A model generated the notes under the pieces. It ran no database searches. It was not told the origin of the DNA and saw nothing but the letters and a program-made list of their open reading frames with translations. From Megaustenia siamemsis (Eukaryota; Mollusca; Gastropoda; Stylommatophora; Ariophantidae), in NCBI GenBank assembly GCA_032433765.1, contig JAVIAB010000051.1:152580114-152644113 (forward strand): 64,000 bases of DNA. Reading direction: 5' to 3'. The position numbers and the translations under genes are program-made. Every line of letters begins with the position of its first letter. Position 1 is the first letter of the stretch. This document shows, in pieces, positions 22,041 through 31,748 of the stretch.

Positions 22041-22825
22041 CGTGCTCCACTCAGTGAAGGGCTTTGTTGATATAGAAGACCTAGTATTGCAGCACTTCCC
22101 GGGTTAACCAGTTCATGCCTCTCTAACAACATCCGGGAAATTTACTTATTTAAAAAAAATATTGCTTTTTAAAATGTTCCGGTTTATGAATGTAAAAGCT
22201 AACGTTTCGCACAAACCACGTGACATTAGATCAACATACACACGTACGCACACATACGCACACATACACACAAAAACAGATTAGAGATAACCCCAAATTC
22301 AATCTAACGACTGAATGCAAACAAATCACAAACCAAACCCGACCCTCGACATTGCCTCCTCACATGCTAAATTCTCATGTCTGTAAAGTGAAAACGACTG
22401 CTGTCCCACCTTACACGTGCCAAACTGGCCGTCAGAGTCACATTCTACAAGCATGTGAAATACATAATGATCTAAGATTACACTCGTGACCCCTCAGTAA
22501 AATGTGGGAAAGATAAACCAGGACAGACACGAAGACCTGTTATAAACAGCGATATTCATGCTCGTGACTCACCTGACACTAAACTATGACAACGAATAAG
22601 AGAACTACACAATCTTTGTTTACTTCTCAGACACGGTCAGAAATATAAGATTGTAAACATTAGAGGGGGTAGGTAGCTGTAGGCGTGGAAGGATGGCTCG
22701 TGATTTATGTTTTCCTTTACATCTGTACCTCTAATCGTCCTGTTGTTAATGTATCAAATACACGAACAGAATAAACAAAACAGATCTTTGTATGACCAAA
22801 TAATGTACCAAGCAGTGTACCAAGT
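22041..22825. other. Unrecognised sequence with a short CA-rich patch
   Basis: A CACACATACGCACACATACA-type patch is at 22236-22275. An 89-codon plus-strand frame at 22220-22489 includes this patch and has no domain. Nothing else recognisable. Confidence 0.5.
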
Positions 22826-22905
22826 GTTCGGCTTCTCGTGGCAAGGCGCGGTGCCATGGAGTACGGGTTCGAATCCTGCTTCGGACCATATATTGTTCTT
22901 TTTTT
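22826..22905 (+). mobile_element. tRNA-like sequence (SINE head or tRNA pseudogene)
   Basis: An A-box-like TGGCAAGGCGCGG at about 22840-22852 is followed by a perfect B box GGTTCGAATCC at 22868-22878, spaced as in a tRNA gene, with a T-run at about 22900-22909 that could stop pol III. The D- and anticodon-arm region does not fold convincingly by eye. No second copy is in the window, so I cannot say whether it is a SINE. Confidence 0.5.
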
Positions 22906-23335
22906 TTTCTGTTGTTGTTTGTCTGTCATTTTTCCGAGTGCTAACACATACTTTGTTCTATTATTCCCTATTATCGCCTCGGAAGTTCCCTATATAATAA
23001 TATTTATGTATTATTATTTGTATCCAGCATATGACCGAATAAGCACTTTATCTCGTTCAGATGCAGATAAATTATGGACAAAAAAGTCTCTAATGGACGA
23101 GAACAATTTTTTGATATTATCATCATTTAAAAGCTAACAATTAATGTCAAAATGCAGCCTAAACTTTCTAATCGTTAGAGAATTGATTCGTCTTTTAAGT
23201 AGAAAGCTTGGTACACAAATTGTACCGACGAGACGGAAGGGATTTCTATTTGAGTCTTCTGTTTAAAATGTCTACCAATAACCACAATAAAGCCTCAGGT
23301 ACATGGTGCTTGTACCGGCATGCCGGGAAGAGTCC
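22906..23335. other. Unrecognised sequence
   Basis: Nothing recognisable on either strand between the tRNA-like sequence and the family E fragments. Confidence 0.45.
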
Positions 23336-23339
23336 ATAA

Positions 23340-23815
23340 AATAGCTGTACAATCTTTAGTTCCCACCTTACACTGGCGTTTGTAGATTTTAAATCGGCAT
23401 TATAGTTTCACAGAGAGAAATGTTGTAGAATTTGCTGCGTCATTATGGAATCCATAAAGAGTTCATGAACCTGTTAAATGCGATATTTGTTTATTGGAAT
23501 GAAATGCGTTGTTGCACATAAAGGAGATGTTATAGAGACACGTGAAGCAAGAACAGGAGTGAGGCAGGGGTGTCTCTATTTCTCTGTCAAGAAGGCAGTG
23601 ATTGGATTATGACAATAACAGAACAACAGGTCTAGGATCCAGTGGTCACTCAAGCAACTTAATGAGCTAGATTGTATTGATAATATAGCTCTCATCTCAC
23701 ATAATCGTCAACAGATGCAAGATCAAATGAGTTTACCTGAAGAGGATCACAACAGCTAGGACTGAAAATAAACAGAGATAATATGAAAATCACGAGATTT
23801 CATGCAGTTGGCATA
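23340..23815 (+). mobile_element. Family E LINE, RT palm fragment (copy 1)
   Basis: Translated in pieces: LAFVDFKSAL (first RT aspartate region), ESIKSS, GMKCVVAHKGDVIE, EARTGVRQGC, then LDCIDNIALISHNRQQMQDQM where the FADD motif is degraded to IDN. The last part matches 26060-26215 of copy 2 at the nucleotide level, so both belong to one family. It includes exactly the RT segment that copy 2 lacks. Dead fragment with stops throughout. Confidence 0.78.
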
Positions 23816-23975
23816 CCAGAAAGCACTTGAAGAAATCGCCCGTGTGCTGGCGGGACCCGAAAGGGGAGTAAAGAATTGTTCCCTACAGGCGTGTTCGTAA
23901 GAGGAAACTAAGGAGAATTGGGAATGGGACTGGCTATCCTGTATTGTAAAAATATAAGCCGCAAAAAATTCATAA
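23816..23975. other. Spacer between two family E copies
   Basis: About 160 bp without recognised content. Confidence 0.4.
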
Positions 23976-23976
23976 C

Positions 23977-24357
23977 TTGGACAAATCAAAGAAAAGAAAA
24001 AAAAGTAAATCCGTCATCCAGGAAAGACAAGGTTTCTCTATCAAAGAGATGTATGACGCAATCCGGGAGAAAACCGCAAGGAGTCAGGGTCGCCGACTCG
24101 CCTTTTGTCTTCCAGAAAATCCTCCAGAATTGGCATCTGGAAAGTACGATGTAATAAATGAACAAGGAAAAGCTGCACAAGTGGCAGTAGAAATGACAAA
24201 ACACAAAATAGATATTCTAGGAATGTGCAAAACAAGATCGTTAGGAACAGAAAGGATAAAACTAAACACCGAAGAAATGATTTTATCGGGACACCAGAAA
24301 CCAGGAGCACAACATGTTGAAGGGGTAGCTATAATGTTATCAATGGAAGCACAATAA
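23977..24357 (+). pseudogene. Family E APE endonuclease, N-terminal part
   Basis: 126 codons. From residue 58 on it matches the start of APE-like endonuclease domains in LINEs: NEQGKAAQVAVEMTKHKIDI (61-80), LGMCKTRSLGTERIKL (81-96), SGHQKPGAQHVEGVAIMLS (104-122). The domain nicks target DNA to prime reverse transcription. The catalytic glutamate usually found in the xETRW box is lysine here (K85), and the preceding tryptophan-asparagine motif is lost. The first ~55 codons show no similarity and are probably not part of the original protein. Inactive. Confidence 0.82.
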
Positions 24358-24586
24358 AACACTGATAGTATTGGAAGCTGTATGGTCAAGAAATAAGAAA
24401 AGCAAATTAAAACAAAAAATAAAATACTAAGAATCAAAAGAATCGATCACCAATGTAATAATAAAAAAGAATTAAGGGTTTAAAGATAGATTCTCCAGTT
24501 CTTACCAACAAAAGATGAGTTAAAGATGAATCTACCAACGGTTAATGTCGGATGGGTAGAAGAAGAGCGGAGGGTTTATAATCTTA

Positions 24587-24772
24587 ATGGGAGATCTAAA
24601 CGAAAAAGTAGGATCAGACAACTGTGGCTTTGAAGAGATCATGGGAAAACATGGACTTGGAGAAATGAATGAGAATGAAATGATGTTCGCGAACTTTTGT
24701 GCTCTTAATAAAATGAGCCTAGGAGGAACGATATTCCAACATAAAAGAAAACATAAAAACACCAGATCATAG
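24587..24772 (+). pseudogene. Family E APE endonuclease, GDxN motif
   Basis: 61 codons starting at the GDLNEKVG motif (residues 2-9), whose aspartate and asparagine (D3, N5) are the catalytic GDFN-type pair of APE endonucleases. It is followed by GFEEIMGKHGLGEMNENEMMF and FCALNKMSLGGTIFQHKRKH. The closing NQIDH motif falls in another frame just after (about 24783-24795). About 230 bp of broken sequence separates this piece from the first endonuclease piece. Confidence 0.82.
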
Positions 24773-25117
24773 AACGGAGAATCAAATTGACCACGTATCA
24801 ATACAAAGTTTACGTCATCCTTACATGATGTAAAAGTATATAGAGGGTCAAATGGCTTCAGATTATCATCTTCTCCTAGCCAAACTTAAACTTAAACTGA
24901 AAATATATATACCACAACATTTAAAGGTAAACAGTATTTCAATGCAGGTTTTCTTAAAGAACAAGGAATTAAAGATAAATTTGTAGTCACAGTATCAAAC
25001 AAGTACCAAGTCATCCAACAACTAGAAAATACAATAGATATAGAAGATCATTAGAAACAGGTAAAGGATAGATATGGAAGGGGACATGCCAAGAAACGCT
25101 GCGGAAAAGAGACGCTG

Positions 25118-25456
25118 GTGAAAAGAGAACGCCAGAATAAGGCATGGATGACAGCAGAGACCCTGAATAAAATTAAAGAAATAAAGAATAAGAAAGTAGA
25201 TTTAGTTAAAAGTATAGCGAGAAGTAATAAAGCCAATAAACAGGAAGCTTACACAGAGGTGAACAAAGAAGTTAGAAGATGCATTAAAAGGGATAAGTGG
25301 AAATATATAGATGAACTAGCTAAAGAGGCAGAAGAAGCAGCAAATAAAGGGAATATGAAAGAACAACAGCACAAAGAAATTAAGCTGAAACTTACAAACA
25401 GATCAATGCCCTTATTAAGAGATAAGAAAGAAAATCAAATCTGCTTAGTAATATAA
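25118..25456 (+). pseudogene. Family E linker between endonuclease and RT
   Basis: 112 codons rich in Lys and Glu, with NKAWMTAETLNKIKEIKNKK near the start and RCIKRDKWKYIDELAKEAEE further on. This is the charged pre-RT linker seen in APE-type LINEs. It has no catalytic role that I can name. Position between the endonuclease and RT pieces on the same strand supports the call. Confidence 0.72.
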
Positions 25457-25563
25457 GGGAACAATTAAAGAGATGGAAGGAGTACTTTGAAGAACTCTTG
25501 AATAGACCCAACCCAAATAACCCTCCAGATATACTACGATAAGAGGAGAGTTACACGTTAACT

Positions 25564-25920
25564 GTGGAAAATCAAACAAGGAAGAATAATGAAAGTCAAG
25601 TTATTAAAAAATGGAAATCAACAGGACCAGATGAAATTCATTCTGAAGCCATCAAAGCAGATATTAACACCTCTACCAAGATGTTACATAATCTACTAAA
25701 TAAAATATGGGAAAAGAAAGAAATACCTAAAGACTGGAAAGAAGGTTATATGATCAAACTACCAAAGAAAGGAAGTTTACAAGAATGCACAAATTATAGA
25801 GGAATTATGTTACAATCAGTACCAGGAAAAGTACTAAGCAGAATCATTCTGGAGAGACTAAAAGAGGCCATAGAAAAACATTTGAGAGATGAACAAGCTG
25901 GTTTTAGGAAAAGCAAATAA
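25564..25920 (+). pseudogene. Family E RT fingers
   Basis: 118 codons. TGPDEIHSEAIKAD (residues 20-33), IPKDWKEGYMIKLPKKG (54-70), NYRGIMLQSVPGKVLSRIIL (77-96) and LRDEQAGFRKSK (107-118) are the conserved RT blocks 0 to 2a. The frame stops immediately after the QAGFRK motif, and the next 30 bp already encode the GVRQGC-type block, so roughly 60-70 codons of palm are deleted. Confidence 0.9.
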
Positions 25921-26215
25921 TTTGAAATAAGAACATGAGTAAGGCAGGGATGCCTTCTGTCTCCATTTTTCTTTCGACTAGCCATAGATTGGAATATGAA
26001 AATAATTCAGAACAACAGAAACGGAATCCAGTGGTTACTGACTAATAAACTTAATGATTTAGACTTTGCTGATGGCATAGCTCTTATATATTACATAATC
26101 ATCAACAGATGCAAGACATAATAAGCATACTTGATGACAGATCACAACAGCTGGGACTGAAAATAAATAGAGATCGAACCAAAATATTGAGAATTAATAC
26201 AGTTGGCAATAACCA
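25920..26215 (+). pseudogene. Family E RT palm with FADG
   Basis: This short stretch encodes VRQGCLLSPFFFRLAIDW and then LDFADGIALI. The catalytic FADD is FADG at 26065-26076, with the second aspartate replaced by glycine. Stops before VRQGC and after IALI break the frame. Position and motif order leave little doubt about identity; activity is lost. Confidence 0.82.
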
Positions 26216-26318
26216 AATAACAATATGAGAAATACCTCTACTAGACGTATTATCTAACATATATCTAGGCAGTAATATAGATAAAGAGGGGGAACAGAGA
26301 ATGATACCAAAAATAAGG

Positions 26319-26351
26319 TATATATATATATATATTATATATATATATATA
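26319..26351. repeat. (TA)n microsatellite inside the family E LINE
   Basis: A run of about 33 bp of alternating TA with one TT interruption. It lies between the RT palm and the C-terminal domain and is not part of the ancestral element. Confidence 0.9.
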
Positions 26352-26379
26352 AATCAAGAGGATCATTCATTGCACTGGG

Positions 26380-26857
26380 AAACATATGGAAATCCAAAGA
26401 AATTAGGTTACACAAATACGATTTTCATCTCCAATGTTAAGTCAGTCCTATTATATGACTGTGAAACATGGAAACCAACACAAATGACAATAATGAAGAT
26501 ACAGACCGTCATTAATGAATGCTTGCGCAGAATAAAAGGATGGAAATGGCAGGACAAAATCGCTAACATAGAATTATGGAAATGTACCAGTCAAATACCG
26601 GTGGATAAAGAGATACAGCGAAGACGGTGCGCTGGATAGGACACGCATTGAGGAAGCCAGCTGAGAGTTTTGTACAACAGGCCTTTTTTGGAACCCAGGG
26701 AAGAAGACAAAGAGGAAGACCTAAATATTCTTGGAGAAAACAGATGGAAACTGAAATAAAGATGCTCGGGATGGCATGGAATGATCTTAAAAAAATTGCA
26801 AGAAACAGAACTACTTGGAAAGTATTTGTTGAAGACCTATGCTCCACAGGGAGCTGA
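26380..26857 (+). pseudogene. Family E RT C-terminal domain
   Basis: Two overlapping frames. The first (to 26639) holds NVKSVLLYDCETW, the YGxExW block, then INECLRRIKGWKW and VDKEIQRRR. The second (26627-26857, 76 codons) holds WIGHALRKPAESFVQQAFF and GRRQRGRPKYSWRKQMETE, then the end of the protein WKVFVEDLCSTGS. This is the standard C-terminal region of APE-type LINEs, with a frameshift at about 26630. Its last codons are the seed of the tandem array that follows. Confidence 0.88.
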
Positions 26858-27114
26858 ACGTATTTGTTGAAGACCTATGCTCCAAAGGGAGTTGAAAGTG
26901 TTTGTTGAACTCCCTATGATCTACAGGGAGTTGAAAGTGTTTGTTGAGGACGTATGTTCTACGGGGAGTTGAAAGTGTTTGTTGAAGATCTATACTATAC
27001 AGGCAGATGAAAGTGTTTGCTGAAGATCAATGCTCTACAGGCAGATGAAAGTGTTTGTTGAAGACCTATATTCTACATGGAGTTGAAAGTGTTTGTTGAA
27101 GACCTATGATCTAC
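26818..27114. repeat. 38-bp tandem array derived from the family E 3' end (8 copies)
   Basis: The unit is GAAAGTGTTTGTTGAAGACC followed by TATGCTCTACAGGGAGTT. The first unit is the last coding part (WKVFVEDLCSTGS, stop) of the family E LINE itself, so the array starts inside the element and continues beyond it. Copies diverge by several substitutions, which implies some age. Confidence 0.85.
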
Positions 27115-27199
27115 ATAATGCTACTATGATTCCAAAATAAGGAAGCAAAAAAAAAAAAAAAGGAGAAGTAACCATTGCACTAGGAAACTCTGAAACCCA

Positions 27200-27490
27200 A
27201 ATAAATTAGGATAAATGCAAAATTAAAATTTCAACTCAAATGTTAAATCAAGTCATATTATATAACTGTGGAACATGGAGAACAACAAAAACGACAGTTA
27301 CTTAAATACCGACTGCCATTAATGGATGGTTACGCTAAATTAGAGGATAGAGATGGCAGGATTAACATGACTAAATTGGAAAAATAGGTAAGTAGCAAAC
27401 ACCAGTGGATAAATAGATAGACAAAGATAATAGTGCTCGATAGAACACATACTTAAGTACAATTAGTGTACTACACAACAGACGTTTTTG
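27200..27490 (+). mobile_element. Family E LINE, degenerate C-terminal fragment (copy 3)
   Basis: A degraded duplicate of 26420-26700: NQVILYNCGTWRTTKTTVT, INGWLR, RWQD and TPVDK can be read between stops. It begins shortly after a short A-run (about 27146-27160). No open frame over 25 codons. Confidence 0.68.
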
Positions 27491-27815
27491 TATAGTATCA
27501 TCATCAAGTACCGGGCCTGCCGGCGTAGGTGATCATGTCTCTCCACAACTTTCGATGATTGACAGCTATTTGTCATTTCTGTTGTTGGCCTTCTGCCAAG
27601 CCATTCTCTTAAGCTGTCTGGTATCTTTTCTCTTTGCTTCCCTCTATCTCTTCGTCCCTCAATTTTCCAAGTTGTTACAATATATTTCAGCCGGTTCTCT
27701 TCTCATTACATGGCCAACAAATGATGATTGTTTCTTCCTAATATTGGAAATTAGCTCTCTTTTTGCTTTGGCCTCTTTCAGAACGTTTTCATTTCTCTTT
27801 AGTAACATGGGAGAA
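27490..27815 (-). mobile_element. Family B-like LINE, 3' fragment
   Basis: Minus-strand pieces NEEVLKEAKTKRELISNIRKK-type (about 27720-27810), FVGHVMRRE (about 27700) and a GTKR-REAKRK basic stretch match the family B C-terminus at moderate identity. The 3' end lies at the left with a GATGATG tail at about 27485-27495. More diverged from 12292-13221 than 3893-4262 is, so probably a sister subfamily. Confidence 0.7.
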
Positions 27816-27960
27816 GATAAAGTGGATGGTTAATATATTCTTAAGAATAAAAGTAGAAACAGAGAATGAAGAAGATGGGGAAGCTTTTAAGAGAATGACA
27901 CTAAACGGAACCTCTTGTAAAGTATTTGTTAAAGACCTGTGCTCCACTGGGAACTGAAAG
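27816..27960 (+). mobile_element. Family E-like LINE, 3' tip (copy 4)
   Basis: An in-frame stretch GEAFKRMTLNGTSCKVFVKD followed by LCSTGN and a stop corresponds to the last codons of family E (compare WKVFVEDLCSTGS at 26818-26857). Upstream sequence is unreadable. Its end merges into the 61-bp array. Confidence 0.7.
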
Positions 27961-28215
27961 GTAACAGAAGACCGTTTGTAAAGTATTTGTTAAAGACCTG
28001 TGCTCCACTGGGAGCTGAAAGGTAACAGAAGACAGTTTGTAAAGTATTTGTTAAAGACCTGTGCTCCACTGGGAGCTGAAAGGTAACAAAAGACAGCTTG
28101 TAAAGTATTTGTTAAAGATCTGTGCTCCATTGGGAGCTGAAAGGTAACAAAAGACAGCTTGTAAAGTGTTTGTTAAAGATCTGTGCTCCACTGCGAGCTG
28201 AAAGGTAACAGAAGG
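27909..28215. repeat. 61-bp tandem array derived from a family E 3' end (5 copies)
   Basis: The unit is TTTGTAAAGTATTTGTTAAA followed by GACCTGTGCTCCACTGGGAG and CTGAAAGGTAACAGAAGACAG, with unit starts at 27974, 28035, 28096 and 28157, exactly 61 bp apart. It includes the KVFVKDLCSTG-coding end of the LINE plus about 20 bp of 3' flank. Separate in length and sequence from the 38-bp array at 26818-27114, but seeded by the same part of the same family. Confidence 0.9.
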
Positions 28216-28668
28216 AATAAAATAATACACATTAGAGTGCGATGGTTGTAGAGTAGGAACGATACTACACAACTGAATGTATGCTTCCATTATGTGAATT
28301 GCTCTTAAACTTTGAGTGACAGCTGTGTCTTACTATTTTCACATTGTATAATGTCCTCACATGAATATTCTCAGATTTGTCCAAGCCTCCAAGCGTAATT
28401 CCTCAGATTTGAAAACGTCCACACATAAACACTCTCAGTTTGCTAAAGTTTCATAAATGTTCATTCTCATATTTGTTCAAATCATCACCTGCCTATGCAT
28501 ATTACGTTAGTCCTATTCTGCCACAGACTGACCTTCACAGTCACGAACATGTTCCTCCATGATCCAGTTCTGTATGTTAATACTTATGAGGACATCAAAT
28601 GAAACAACATCGTATAAAGGCACTACAATTTTACCACAGACGGGTCACGCAATTGAACAACACTTTTG
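28216..28668. repeat. Mostly unrecognised; weak 50-bp repeat
   Basis: Between 28345 and 28480 about three poor copies of a CACATGAATATTCTCAGATTTG-like word recur at roughly 50 bp (only partial identity). The rest has nothing recognisable. Confidence 0.35.
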
Positions 28669-28862
28669 CCTAGTTACCACTAATCTTGCTGATACTTTGT
28701 TGTTACCACTACTTTTGCTCAGTTACCTCTACTTTTGCTGTTACCACTACTTTTGCTGTTACCATTATTTTTACTCAGATACCACTACCTTTGCTCAGTT
28801 ACAACTACTTTTACCGCTAACACTACTTTTGCTCAGTTACCACTACTTTTGCTCACTACTTC
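28669..28862. repeat. About 20-bp minisatellite, TTACCACTACTTTTGCTCAG
   Basis: About ten copies with variable length (some units lack CAG or insert TGTTACC). Imperfect, plus-strand pyrimidine-rich. Confidence 0.82.
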
Positions 28863-28887
28863 ACCCCTCACTCATTTCACAATTCAG

Positions 28888-29357
28888 GGTTAGGGAGGTG
28901 CTGCAAGTTAGGGAGGTGTTACAACGGTTAAGGATGTGCTGCAACAGTTTGGGATGTGCTGCAACAGTTTAGGATGTGCTGCAAGTTAGGGAGGTGTTGC
29001 AACAGTTAGGTAGGTGTTGCAACAGTTTGGGATGTGCTGCAACAGTGTGGAATGTGCTGCAACAGTTTGGGATGTGCTGCAACAGTGTGGGATGTGCTGC
29101 AACAGTTTGGGATGTGCTGCAACAGTTTGGGATGTGCTGCAAGTTAGGGAGGTGCTGCAACAGTTAGGGAGGTGCTGCAACAGTTTGGGATGTGCTGCAC
29201 CAGTTTTGGGATGTGCTGCAAGTTAGGGAGGTGCTGCAACAGTTAGGGAGGTGCTGCAACAATTTGGGATGTGCTGCAAGTTAGGGAGGTGCTGCAACAG
29301 TTAGGGAGGTGCTGCAACAGTTTGGGATGTGCTGCAACAGTTAGGAAGTGCTGCAGA
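28888..29357. repeat. 17/20-bp minisatellite (about 24 copies)
   Basis: Two related units alternate: TTTGGGATGTGCTGCAACAG (20 bp) and TTAGGGAGGTGCTGCAAG (17-18 bp). Blocks of one type are interrupted by single copies of the other, which suggests repeated local conversion. Contains a PstI-like CTGCA(A) word in every unit. Frames are short, Cys-rich and meaningless. Confidence 0.93.
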
Positions 29358-29386
29358 AACTACTAAACTAAACTAAACTAAACTAT

Positions 29387-29417
<31 letters not shown>

Positions 29418-29440
29418 ATAAACTAAACTAAACTAAACTA
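29358..29440. repeat. (ACTAA)n microsatellite
   Basis: About 16 pentanucleotide copies with one TATAAT interruption and one A-to-C change. Confidence 0.93.
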
Positions 29441-29656
29441 AATATTCAGCTTCAAGTGTTGTCAATTTGACCGATGATGGCAAATTAACAACTACAGCCT
29501 TATGGAGTGAGGCCCTAAGTTAATCAGAGCTAAACTACATCAAGACTGAGGTATAGGTAAGGAGGTATGAACATAAAATATAGACTAATGTACGGTGTCA
29601 ATGTGACTCGGATAATAAGGGTGGCAATGACGGGCTGCATATATCAGCTTTTAAAC

Positions 29657-29710
<54 letters not shown>

Positions 29711-29738
29711 CAGGATGGAAACAGACTTAACAGGAGCA
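29441..29738. repeat. Unrecognised sequence with a (GA)n run
   Basis: A perfect (GA)n dinucleotide run is at 29661-29706. The other 250 bp have no recognisable content. Confidence 0.85.
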
Positions 29739-29741
29739 TCA

Positions 29742-30365
29742 TCATCATTGAGTGCCGTCTCTACATCGGTGGTTGGCTACCATGGAGCGCCGTTCCACTC
29801 TGTCTCTTGCTTTGATGGTGCAGGTTGGCATAGGTTGACTTGTCCATCTGTTGATGTTACTCGTCCATGTTAGTCTTGGTCTGCCTCTGCCTCTTTTCCC
29901 TTCCAAGATTACATTTAGTAGGCTACTATGTCCTTTAACATGACCCAAAAATTGTATGTGTCCTGTTTGAATTTGTTTATTAGTTCTCTTTTCATGTTTA
30001 GTTGTTTTTAAGACTTCATCGTTTGTTTTCTTTCTTTCCACCCGATTCTTCTTATTCTTTTGTTTATTTTAGTTTTAAATTTTCCATCACTAGTTACAGT
30101 ATGTCGAAGGCAGTTGTTGCTCTGAACTGTCTCCATGTCTTTATCTTCAAATTGATATCTACTTGTAGGTTTTGAGTATTATCTTTGTTTATGATCATAG
30201 TTTTAATCTTTTTTCATATTCATATATAATCCACATTTTTTGCTTGTCATGTTTATTTTATTAAATAGTTGTTGTAGACCTTTATGATTTTTTGTTTACT
30301 AGCAATACAGTATCATCAGCATATCTTAAGTGATTGATTATATTTCCATTAATGTTTAAAATCAG
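29742..30365 (-). mobile_element. Family A LINE, 3' fragment with internal deletion
   Basis: Minus strand: NDEVLKTTKHEKRTNK, IQFLGHVKGHSSLLNVILEG, KRGRGRPRLTWTSNI and IKARDRVERRSMV (open piece 29745-30041). Beyond about 30050 the sequence jumps to the region that in other copies lies upstream of the YGAETW motif, so about 200 bp are deleted. Remnants of the YLG region and NxNGK motif extend to about 30365. The 3' end at the left has an ATGATGATG-type tail (29738-29748). Confidence 0.82.
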
Positions 30366-30658
30366 AGAAAACTTAAAATATTGGAGGGCAATTTAAGGAA
30401 AGAGTGGAGTATGTTAATACCTGATAAGGAAACTACCTCCATTCAGACAATGAGTCTGCGCCTGAATGTGACCAGGCTACTGTCACTCGATGAACCTAAA
30501 ATGATACTGTGACTCTGATGTCAGAGATATCCCAGAGGTCAGGAGATGCGAGAGACTACCGGCCTTTCTGTCAAACTGAGCACTCACGAGTCCCTCGATC
30601 GATCACGCTTGTGTCGTTTCACATATTTCTGCAGCCTCAATAGTTTTCTTTAACTCCC
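30366..30658. other. Unrecognised sequence
   Basis: No coding motif or repeat identified. Slightly more GC-rich than the neighbouring arrays. Confidence 0.45.
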
Positions 30659-30659
30659 G

Positions 30660-30831
30660 TGCAATTAACACTAATATTCATACCATCGTCTTTGTAACAT
30701 ACACTACCTTTATAAAACTTTCAAAGTAATTTATGGTACATTTGATATTACCTTTCATATAATTTACACTACATTCGCTTTCATCTTCTATGCAATATAC
30801 ACTATATTCGTTACTATCTTCTATGCAAGTA
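30660..30831. repeat. 33-bp minisatellite, left segment
   Basis: Degenerate to good copies of TATGCAATATACACTACATT followed by CGCTACTATCTTC. It stops at TTCTATGCAAGTA where the family A insertion begins. Confidence 0.85.
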
Positions 30832-31303
30832 ACACCAGGGCTAAAACTAAGAATAGCAAAATGTTACATCATCTCAATATTCCTATATGGTGCAGAAACA
30901 TGGAACATTAGACAAGAAAACAGAACAGAGAATTGAAGCCTTTGAAATGTGGATATATAGAAGGATAGGTAGAATTGGATGATAGGAAAAGAAAACAAAT
31001 GATAAAGTCTTGAAACAACTAAAAATGAAAAGAGAACTACTAAACACAATTCAAACAAGACAAATGCGATTTTTGGGCCATGTTAAAAGACACAGCAGTC
31101 TACTAAAAGTGATCCCGGAGGGGAAAATTCAATTTAAAAGAGGCAGAGGCAGACCAAGACCAACATGGACGAGTAACATCAAAAGATGCACAAATCAGCC
31201 TATGACAACCTGCACCATCAAAGCAAGAGACAGAGCAGAATGGCGCACCATGGTAGTCAACCTTCGTTGCGGAGACGGCACTCGATGATGATGATGATGA
31301 TGA
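30832..31303 (+). mobile_element. Family A LINE, 3' copy inserted in the 33-bp array
   Basis: Plus strand from KLRIAKCYIISIFLYGAETW to the end of the element: HVKRHSSLLKVIPEGKIQFK, RGRGRPRPTWTSNIKR, IKARDRAEWRTMVVNLRCGD, then GGAGACGGCACTCG and seven ATG triplets (about 31283-31303). 5'-truncated at about 470 bp. The 33-bp array resumes directly after the tail with CTATGCAA, the same octamer that precedes the insertion, but because the array repeats it this cannot be called a target-site duplication. Confidence 0.9.
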
Positions 31304-31740
31304 TCTGCTATGCAATATATACTATATTCGCTACTCCCATTAATGTAATACACACACCATTCGCTACTATCTTATATGCAATATATACTATATTCGCTAC
31401 TATCTTCTATGCAATATATACTGCATTCGCTACTATCTTCTATGCAATATATGCTATATTCGCTACTATCTTCAAATGCAACATACAGTATATTCGTTAC
31501 TATCTTCTATGCAATATACACTACATTCGCTACTATCTTCTATGCAATATACACTACATTCGCTACTATCTTCTATGCAAGATACACTACATTCGTTACT
31601 ATCTTCTATGCAATATACACTATATTCGCTACTATCTTCTATGCAATATACACTACATTCGCTACTATCTTCTAGGCAATATACACTATATTCGCTACTA
31701 TCTTCTATGCAGTATACACAACATATCTATAGTGTATATC
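31304..31740. repeat. 33-bp minisatellite, middle segment (13 copies)
   Basis: Best-conserved part of the array, with TACACTACATTCGC and TACACTATATTCGC variants. Frames such as AIYTTFATIFY (11 residues) are period artefacts. Confidence 0.95.
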
Positions 31741-31748
31741 TCTAAAAA

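Larger units (their letters stand above)
23976..26850 (+). mobile_element. Family E LINE, endonuclease to C-terminus (copy 2)
   Basis: The most complete retrotransposon in the window. In order: APE-type endonuclease pieces (23977-24357, 24587-24772), a lysine-rich linker (25118-25456), RT fingers (25564-25920), RT palm with FADG (25920-26215), a (TA)n interruption (26319-26351) and the C-terminal domain (26380-26857). Frames change repeatedly, and an internal deletion at about 25918 joins the RT fingers directly to the GVRQGC-type motif. Its 3' end passes into a 38-bp tandem array. Architecture (APE, RT, GKRxRGRP C-terminus) is that of APE-type LINEs; clade not assigned. Confidence 0.88.

Noticed and set aside
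22220..22489. 89-codon frame beginning MTLDQHTHVRTHTHTYTQ
   Set aside because: Its start is the CA-rich simple repeat, and the remainder has no recognisable family.
30832..31303. CTATGCAA on both sides of the family A insertion as a target-site duplication
   Set aside because: The octamer is part of the 33-bp unit and recurs throughout the array, so its presence on both sides is expected without any duplication.
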